Source: Mesocentrotus franciscanus
Taxonomy: Eukaryota > Echinodermata > Echinoidea > Camarodonta > Strongylocentrotidae
Assembly: GCA_037976565.1 (NCBI GenBank)
Contig: CP137682.1
Location: 6,136,827-6,200,826, forward strand
Length of the DNA: 64,000 nucleotides
Reading direction: 5' to 3'
Below, in pieces: positions 50,801 through 60,114 of the stretch. The number at the start of each line of letters is the position of its first letter. The stretch's first letter is position 1. Made by a program: the position numbers and the translations under genes. The notes under the pieces are model-generated. The model had not been told where the DNA came from and ran no database searches. It saw only the letters and a list, made by a program, of their open reading frames with translations.

Positions 50801-53800
50801 GAATGGAGTTTATGATGTATGAAGAAAAAAATCACTGTATTTTACCTACTTGTAACATTATTCAATGCTCTATAGTTCTGTGTATATACTAAGTGTTTAT
50901 GGCAAATAGCATTTGTAGTATAAAAAGGATATGATTTCAAGCTACCAGATATTTTTTCTTATGATTGTATTTCTCTTTTGAAGATAGATGGGGCTTTAGT
51001 TGCCTGACACAGAAGAGAGCAGCAAAACATCTACTTTTTAACTTAACTTTAATGACAGCCAACTGCATCATGTTTTGTATTTTACAAGTAATTTTCTTCT
51101 GTTTGTGATTGTGAAGCAATGCTTGGTAAGATGATCGACATACAAATAAGTCTGTGTTTTGCTTTTGATTGCAGGTCAGCCAACCAGTAGCATCAGGTGA
51201 ACTGTACATGTCTCTCTGTGATGATCAAGGATCGGATGGTAATGAATATGAAGAAGTCCCAACCATGTTGTCATCCGATGAGGGGCAGGAGAGAGAAGAG
51301 ACAAGTGTGGAGTTGGAGACCCCCTCTGCCTCAGAACAACCAAGTGAAGACAAGGAGGAAGATACCAATGACATACAGGAGGTAATGGATGCTGAATATA
51401 TGGAGCTGGAAGCAGAGGGAAGGGATTCTGTAGATTTTTTTCCAGATGTCAACATGCGAGACCGTGCCAAGACAAGTCCAGAGACCGTACAAGCCACAGG
51501 AAGATGGAACTTGAAGAAGAAGCGACACAGTGAGGGTGCCTTTGAGGACTTTGTTCCATTGTTCTTCAAGAAGGATAATCCTGAGGATGGAATCAACACA
51601 AAGGACAGCGTTCCAAGGAGTAAGTCGCATGGTTCTGTGTCAGACGCTGCCAGACCGAAGTCAGTTGGGACAGCAGTGATGGAAGATATAAGGGTGATCC
51701 GTGCAGAACTGGATCGCAGGAACGCTCGTAGGTTGAATGACGAGGAGGAGGAGAAGACGGCTCAGTTGGAGTCGCACGATCAGGCTGATGATCCAGATTC
51801 TGATTCCTATCAATATGTACCTGAGGTGAACTTTGAAAACAATGAAAACATGTCATCAGATGAAGGTTCCGACTATGAGCAAGTCACTCGGGATCTGTCA
51901 CCTTCGGCCAAACATGGCCAAACTTCTGGAGCATCCTATGACCTTGAAGAACATCGCAGGACCCTGTCACGAGAGGGCTCACAGGCAAGTGCTGGTAGTG
52001 GCACTGGTGATTACCTGATGCTCTTTGAAGATTGGAAGGCAGTAGAAGAGAACGGACTGATCGTGAGACGCAACAAGGGATCCAATGAGAAGAAAGAGAG
52101 GAGGAGAGTCTTCCCTACAGATTCATCAGCGTCTGATGCCAATATGACTCAGAGCACTACCCAAGGTTAGTCCCAATTCACGTTTTGGTTTTCATTGACA
52201 AGGAACATGTGGGATAACACTTGATAACATGATTTTCAAGATACGGTGATGATGGTGGATGTCACCATTGATCCATTCCTAATATCAGCCCTGGATTAAA
52301 CATCATACCTAACCCTAAACCCAGAAGCCTAACCAAAAATCAGATTGCACCCCCTAACAGTTACCCTAACCCTATACATGTGACAAAATAAAGCCTGTAG
52401 CTATTGTACTATAGCAAATGTCAGATCGCCACAATTTCCCCTTCTGTGGGCAGATTAAAACAAAGCATAATGTCTTGTTTGTCTTCTATGTCAAATGAAT
52501 CATTCTAAAATTTGTTGGAAATGTGGGGGAGGGGAGGGGGTGAAGTATCTATCCCTCAAATCCCTGCTACTTATACTAGGAAGTATTGAAGGAATGTCAT
52601 TGGGTGGACAGTCGGTTCCTGCTGAGATCGAGGCCAAACATGATCCCATTTTAGATAGTTGTTATTTCCCCCGCAGAACTTTCTCCACTTACCATTGTAT
52701 AAAAGTACACTGTCATCTATATCTTGTTGAGGGACATGTCTTTGGTTGATTATGTGCAAGGTTGATTCTAATTGTGTTTTTAGGTTTAAAACATTAAAGC
52801 CTGTCTGCACTAGTTTGGCCAGGAGGGATTAGACCTCCCAGCATGGTCACTGACAGGTGGTTATCTCAAATCAGCTCTCAAGTAACATAAGGAAAAGAGG
52901 ATCATGGGGGACCAACATGCACCGCATAGGCATTGTTTGCTATATAGAGGAAGCATGTAGCTACAGGTTGTGCAGTGGGGCTTTAAAGTAGGAAGAGCCT
53001 ACAACCTGCATTGCCCCCACACAAGGAACTAACCCCCTCCCATGCAAAAGCTCTTTAGATTTGCAGGTATGATTGATCTCATTACCACTTTTTTTCGTGA
53101 ACTGGAAAATTTACTGATTGAAAATGGGGCAGACATTTTAGTAGGCAAAAAATGATACCCCTGCTGATAACTCTTTCCATAGAATTAGATACATTATAAA
53201 ATATAACCCCTGCTTAGTGCCTTTCATCCCCACTTGCCGTTCACATGTTACTTTAAAATTTAGATATTGCATCATATGTGAATTGGGCTTTTTGATTCCA
53301 AACCAGTTGTGCCTATTCATTGGGGATGTATTTAGATTGTGGTGTGATGAGAATAGCATTATACTGCTAAGTTGTCAGCAGCACTGTCATGGAGTTACAA
53401 AATTAATAACGCTGTTCCTGCTATCACAATTCTAATGGAAAATGACTCACTTTCTCATTCCATATAAATACACAAGGGACAAAATCTTTTAAGTGTGGTA
53501 CTTTCCAACTTTATCCATCAAACCCGAGTCAACTTCCTTCCTCTCTTGTTTTATAGTTAAGATTTAAAGTTAGAATGTGTAATTAGTCAAGGATCATAGA
53601 CCCCTTCAATAAATGGTTTGGTATACATGGCGTTGAAATGATTGTGCTGGCTTTCTACATCATGATTACTGTTATATTTATCTTAACAGAAATGATGCCA
53701 TATTATTTTGTTAGAAGCTGTATAGAGCCTGGAGATCATGATAAATTTAAACAAGCTAAAGGTAGAATTACTTGGGGCAATTATCAAGTCTTCATGCCTT

Positions 53801-56037
53801 ATCTTGAATTGGGATAACTTTAAAAATTCTCAAGACAGCACAATTGTAGGTGCCTACATTTGCCAGTCAAACAAAAGTATTGTGTGATTTATTTCCATAT
53901 ACAAAGCAGTATCGCTAACATTGCTAAATTATTGTCTTAACAGAGTAATAATTAATATCACCTGAAATCATTAAGATATCACTGTTCCCAAGTTTCCATT
54001 TTCCCCTTGATATTATAAGTCAATGAAATGAGAATATGGACTTATCTATTTTAGTTGATAAGTCGTTAAGTAACTTATAATTAATTTCAATGAGTCAGCT
54101 GTTTTTGCTGTGGTGTAATATAGTGCTTCCTTATTTAATAATGCATGTCACTAATAGATAAGGATGTAGATGGTTCATGAATGTAGATTAGAAAGTAAGT
54201 GATTCATTCATTTGTTCTTCATCACAAAGTGAAGTTTTTCTTTCATAGCTTCTCTGAGATCCTGTTTCCTGCCTTTTCATCCTGCTTTTATTATTACTTT
54301 TTCCCCTTTCTTCCTATTCTATCCCCTATTCCTATTCCTATTTCTTCTATCTTCTATTATGCTGTTTATATATATTTTTCTTTTTAGATCATTTGCTCAT
54401 TTTAAAGAGATTTCTAAGCTTTTATCTTATTTATCTTTTTAGAGGGGTAGGGGGGGTCATAGAGCCTCATTCTTTACACATATAGTCATTATTATAGTCC
54501 AGTTATCAGAATTTAAAAAAAAATCATCCCATCTTAGATTTGAACACAAATAAGCATCAAAGAACAAATTGTCATGAACCTACAATGCCCTAAAATGCAT
54601 TGAACAAAACAAACAAAAGAAATGCTATACAAATGAAAAACAGTCCATCAAGATGTTCCTCTTCTTTAGATGATAGTTTTTTTAATGGCCCCCTTACTTA
54701 AAGGAAATCTAACCTAAGAACTAACAACTTTAAAAGAAAGCAGAAAAATTAGAGAAGCATCCTGATGAGAGTTTGGAGAAAAAAATGGAAAAAAAAAGTT
54801 ATGAATTATTGATGTTGTAATCATTATACTTATGGGAACTTCAAAATGGCAGAATAGGTAATGTCACTGTGATGTAGTGCCAGACAACTTTCCCATTTGT
54901 ACCAATACATAAAATTACTAAAATGTCATCCTTTTCAAAATGTATGACTTGGAAGGGTCTTTTCTTTTTACAGGACCAATCATAATATACCATCCATAAT
55001 GTATTTTGAGTAGTGCCCCAAGGGGAAGGCACTTGGGAGAAAATCAGGTATTATTGATATTCTTTTTACATGACAAACAGGAGAGTTATCCATGACTACA
55101 TCACAATCCACTGACAAAAAAGCCAATTTGATATTTCCATAGCTAAAATGATCTCATATTTCAAACATTCATAACTCTTTTATTACTGGTCCAATTTATT
55201 TCAAACCTTCATTATCCAGTTTCTCTTATTTTTCTGCTTTCATACCAATGAACTTATTACAATGTTTGGATTGCCCTGTAAGAGATAGTTAAGAGCCCTA
55301 ATTATCATCACAAAGTGGATGTATATATGTATCTAGGAATCCCACCTTTGGTGAACCCCAACATTGTATTTGATGAGTCATTGTAGTGATGTCACAAATA
55401 AACATGAACTTGACAAATCATCTATTTCACACAACAATACACTCATCAAAGTTTACCAAAAATTAATCAAACCACTGGTTTGAGTCATGTCGAGAATCTA
55501 GAAGTCTTTGTTTATCTTTCAACTGCCCTTGTTACCTGATTTTTATCAGGATATTTTGTGGTAATTGCATAACACCCACCAGCTCTGCTGTGATCAGGAA
55601 AGAATATAGGGCTACCAGAAAGGAAGTGAGTTCAATCCTGTGTGACTTGACAACAATTTTAATGTTTTTTTTTCTTCTGTCTCTCTGTCTCTGTGTGTGT
55701 CTCTCTCTCTCTGACTCTCTCTCTCTCTCTCTCTATCTCTCTTTCTGCCTTTCCTTCTCTGTCTGTCTGTCAGAGAGAGCTCTGTTTGCCTTTTTATCCC
55801 CCTTTTCCTTTCTCTTTCTCTCTCCTCTCTGTATGTCTGTCTCTCTCTCTGTCTTTCTGTCTCTGTCTCACCCTTTTCTACTTCCACTACTCTATTTCTG
55901 TATCTCCTTCCACTCTCTTCTATTTTCTCTCTCTCTCATTCTTTCACCAACTCACTCTCCTTCCCTCTTTCTTTCCCTGTCCATTTTTTTTGTTTTTGCA
56001 TGTCTGCCTGACTTATTCTCTCTATTCTTTCCACATT

Positions 56038-56078
<41 letters not shown>

Positions 56079-59000
56079 AGTTGGTTAGTTTTAACCAATC
56101 AGTAGCATCACATTGCAGACATCCCTTTGTGAAAAGTTAATGATTGTTTAGTATCCTGCTCGTGTGTTGGGTTTGATTCAGTTGTTTGATTTATATTCAG
56201 AGCTCGGGCAAAATTTAGTGTACATTGGAATGCTGTGTTATGACTGAATTTGTTATCTACTCAAGGATTGGTTTACTTGTATTCTATTGTTTTAATGGAC
56301 GTTGAAAGAACCAACATGTCGGTGTCTATAGGGCAGCGGTTGTGGCTGCTTACAAGTCACATGGGCAATGCGATCAGAAGTGAGTTTGACTTTTGTGAAA
56401 GTTTAGAAAAGAAACTTGTTCCTTTTGTGGCTTTTAAATGTGTTTTGTAGATTAAGATAAGGATTATGTAACAATCCAAGTACATGTACATTGTAAATGT
56501 ACATGTAGCTGTAGTAACCTTTAACACATACTGTCCAGGTACATGTATTTGTATATGTACAATCTCTAGGTAAGTGTATATATATATATACATTGAAGGA
56601 GATGCATTTACCGTATAGACAATCTCTGTTGGTAAACTTTTCTACTTTTTGAAGACTCGATGTATTGGTCAGAATTTGATACTCGTTTTAATGGCCATTT
56701 TAGTTTTGGACACTTTTTATACTTACAGTATGTGACCTAATGTATATCTTATTGACTTCTACTCAGCCAACTTTAACTTTGATATTGTTGATAATTTAAT
56801 TTATTTAGTTTCATGCTTGAATTGTGTCAAAGGTTATCATAATTTTCTCCTTTTTTCTCAAATGCTTAGGATCATTGGATATGCAAGACTTGTCAGACTC
56901 TCAGATGAGTGATGAAAATGGAGTAGAGAGGTAAGCTAGTAGCATTCATGATATTGATTTGAATATATGCACCATGTTTCTTCAGAGATAGCATTAAACG
57001 AGTGTAGTAAGTGGAAGAAAGCAGAACCCCATTTTTCTCTTCCCCATATTCTTTAAAGCTGTGATAGTTATTTATCCTTCTCGATCTTTCAATGGTAACT
57101 TGATTTTTATCATCTATTCAGTTAGCCTATTGAACTTGCATAAAGAAACATATAAAGAAACGTATAAAGAAACTGGTTTTGATGAGGTCAATTGACATAC
57201 AGCTGGCCAATCATAAGTGCACAGTCTTGTTAAGGCCTGTCCAGTTATACGACTTTCATTAAAACAATGCTCAAACAGGCATTCCATTATGCGACATTTC
57301 ATTACACGATGTTTCTTTATACAACATCTGACCACAAAATTGTAATTACTTATCGTATAGCTATACAATTCTTGTATAGCTATACAATGAATTTCAGTAG
57401 TCTGAACACAGCTAGGGTGTGTTAAATCATATGAGTTGAAGCCTTTCTGATTCTCAGCACACACTATGTTGTCTGTTTGGAGCCAGAAGGGCATTAACTG
57501 TGTTAAAGTACCTTAGTTAAAACTCTTGTGACTCGATACAGACAGTGTGATATTGTAGTTGTTGAAATGAACATATATTTCCATGGCTGTAATTAATATG
57601 TTCATAGGAAAGCACTTTTTTAAATCTTGAGACCTTTGCATGAATAGGTGAAGGAAAGTTCATCATCACCACTTGTTCAAGTTCTTCTTCATTACTAATA
57701 ATTCAAGGCAACACCTGTCAAATGCATGCAACAAAAATTAAACTAGAAAGAACCATATTCATTAGGATATCGAGAGACGGGAAAATTAGTTTGCCAGTAC
57801 GTGACAGGGTCCTCGAACTCACAGATCAACCCAACACTCATCAAATGGCTTACAGCACTACCACCGGCCCAGCAAAATATATATACTCATCAGCATCAAT
57901 GTCTGGTTACCATGGCAACTAATTAGATCCAATTTCCTTGATTTCTTACTGGACTGGCTTAGATCAGATGGTTATAAGACATATATGATATGGTATGTCA
58001 GCGTGAGTTAGTGAGGTGTTGAGCAGGGGGCAAAAGACACTAGGCAGTACTTTATTTTCTATTTTCTATATTTCATATAATTAGCATAAGCATGTTTTTA
58101 ATTATCATATGTATGTGGTTATATATATATCATATGGTATTTTCAAGGATTCTCAGTAAAAGATACATACTTGCCACCATGTAAATCTTTGTATACAATT
58201 GTAATCTTATAGTAGGAGTTTAGATTGGAGAAGCAGTTGTATGAGAAGACTTGACCTGTCTTTAATAATAATAATAATAATTGATAATCATTAATCATTA
58301 ACACATGCATGTATTTCTTATTAAACATGCCTTTATGGGTTTTTGTGATATATAATTTAATAAAAGTACTGTACATATGTTTTAGTGCCACCTCAGAAGT
58401 AGAGAGTCACAAAACACCTTCCTCATGGGACTTTAATTCATAGCTGAAATTTGAAAATATATTTGACTTACATGATCTCCAGATCTTTTAATGTCTCTGA
58501 AAGTCAGAAGACTTTAACCTGAGAAGACATAATCTGCCATTAATAGTTCAATAATTTATTATTTTTTGCAACATTTAGAAGAAAAATAAATTGAGAATTC
58601 ACATTTTTCATGTGACTTAAGTTGTATTAACTTGTAAATGTACTGGCATTACTCAATCTCCAGATCATTTGATGCCCCTGCAAGTCCAGAGACCACCTCC
58701 AATGGACATAAGATGTTGAAACAAGGAGGAATATCCCTACCGGGGTTGGAGGTGACCCCACCCAAGATGACATCACCTGAGGAAGCCCGGCCTCCTCTAC
58801 CTCACAGAAATAAATCTGGAGAAAAAGCAAGTGTAATTATTTTAACCTTTTTGATACCATTAGCCCAGAATGTGACTTTTTAGATTGTATTCCTGACCCG
58901 TGCTTTAGTATTGAGTGGATAGACACATGACTGTAACTGCCATGTGCTCAATATGATAATGTAAGTGCATATGGTTTTCTGAGTGTGGTACTGAAAGAGT

Positions 59001-60070
59001 AAATCCATTGGTTTTAGCTATCCCACCGCTGCCACTGTTTTTAAAAGTCATACACAAAATGATTGAAACAAATTGATTGGAAGGTGCTCAAGGGCAGTGA
59101 GGTTAAACTCACCTCTCTGTCCTGTTCTACCGGTACATCTTTATAAAAACCCATGATTGTTTCTATAAATTGATTTATACCCTGACGGATATGAATGCCT
59201 ACACATGTTGCGATAATCCCTATGTCCTTTTTCAAAATGGTTGAACACCTTTATTTTCCTATTAGTTCCCAAATCACACTAAACTGTCCTTTCTAAAACT
59301 GTTGACACCCTATATTTTCATGTGGAATTAGCAGCAAAAATATGGAGCCTAATTATGCCATCTTTGTGGATCCTCATATGCGATTCTGTTTGAACAGCAT
59401 TGGATTTCTTGGGAACATGTAAGAGTATTTGCCACAAATCATGCACAATGATGTACAAGTACAACTCTTTCACTGGACATGTAGCTACAGTTCACATACT
59501 TTGTCGGTCCATAAGGGTCTATCCCACCGCTAACACCATATTACAGTTTGATGAACTCTAAAAAGTTCTTTGATAAAAAGAGGACATGCGAGCATGTCAT
59601 GAAAGTGTATTAAGTCATCTCAACATTTAGTGGCTTATCTCCAGTCATTAGTTTATTAACTAATAGATGGAGTGTGCATGCACGTTTGGATGCATGGTGC
59701 TCGTGCACATTTGTGTTTCTGCTAGCACTAATTACATCGTCAATCGTCAGAGCGACCTGGTAGTATTAGATTATGGCTCCTCAAGAGGATAATCTTGACT
59801 GAGGGAGACACATTGAACTTCAAGTAATGTTGTACATGTTGTCTGCTGAAAGAAAGAAGGACATTAACTCTATACAAGATATCATCCTTCTTGCTCTCAG
59901 TAGATGATATGTTGGTCTTTGGAGACATACAAGTTAGTGGAGAGGCTTGATATGAAACTCAATTAAAATCGTTTTGTTCCTTGCTCAAAGTGTAAATCCA
60001 TACATTCAGTAACCACTGTAAGCTGCATAAACTGTTTGGATGGTTGCAATAAATGATGATGATGATGATG

Positions 60071-60114
<44 letters not shown>

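Noticed and set aside
55590..56105. Long plus-strand (171 codons) and minus-strand frames
   Set aside because: They run over the (CT)n tract. S/L and R/E repeats on opposite strands are a simple-sequence artefact.
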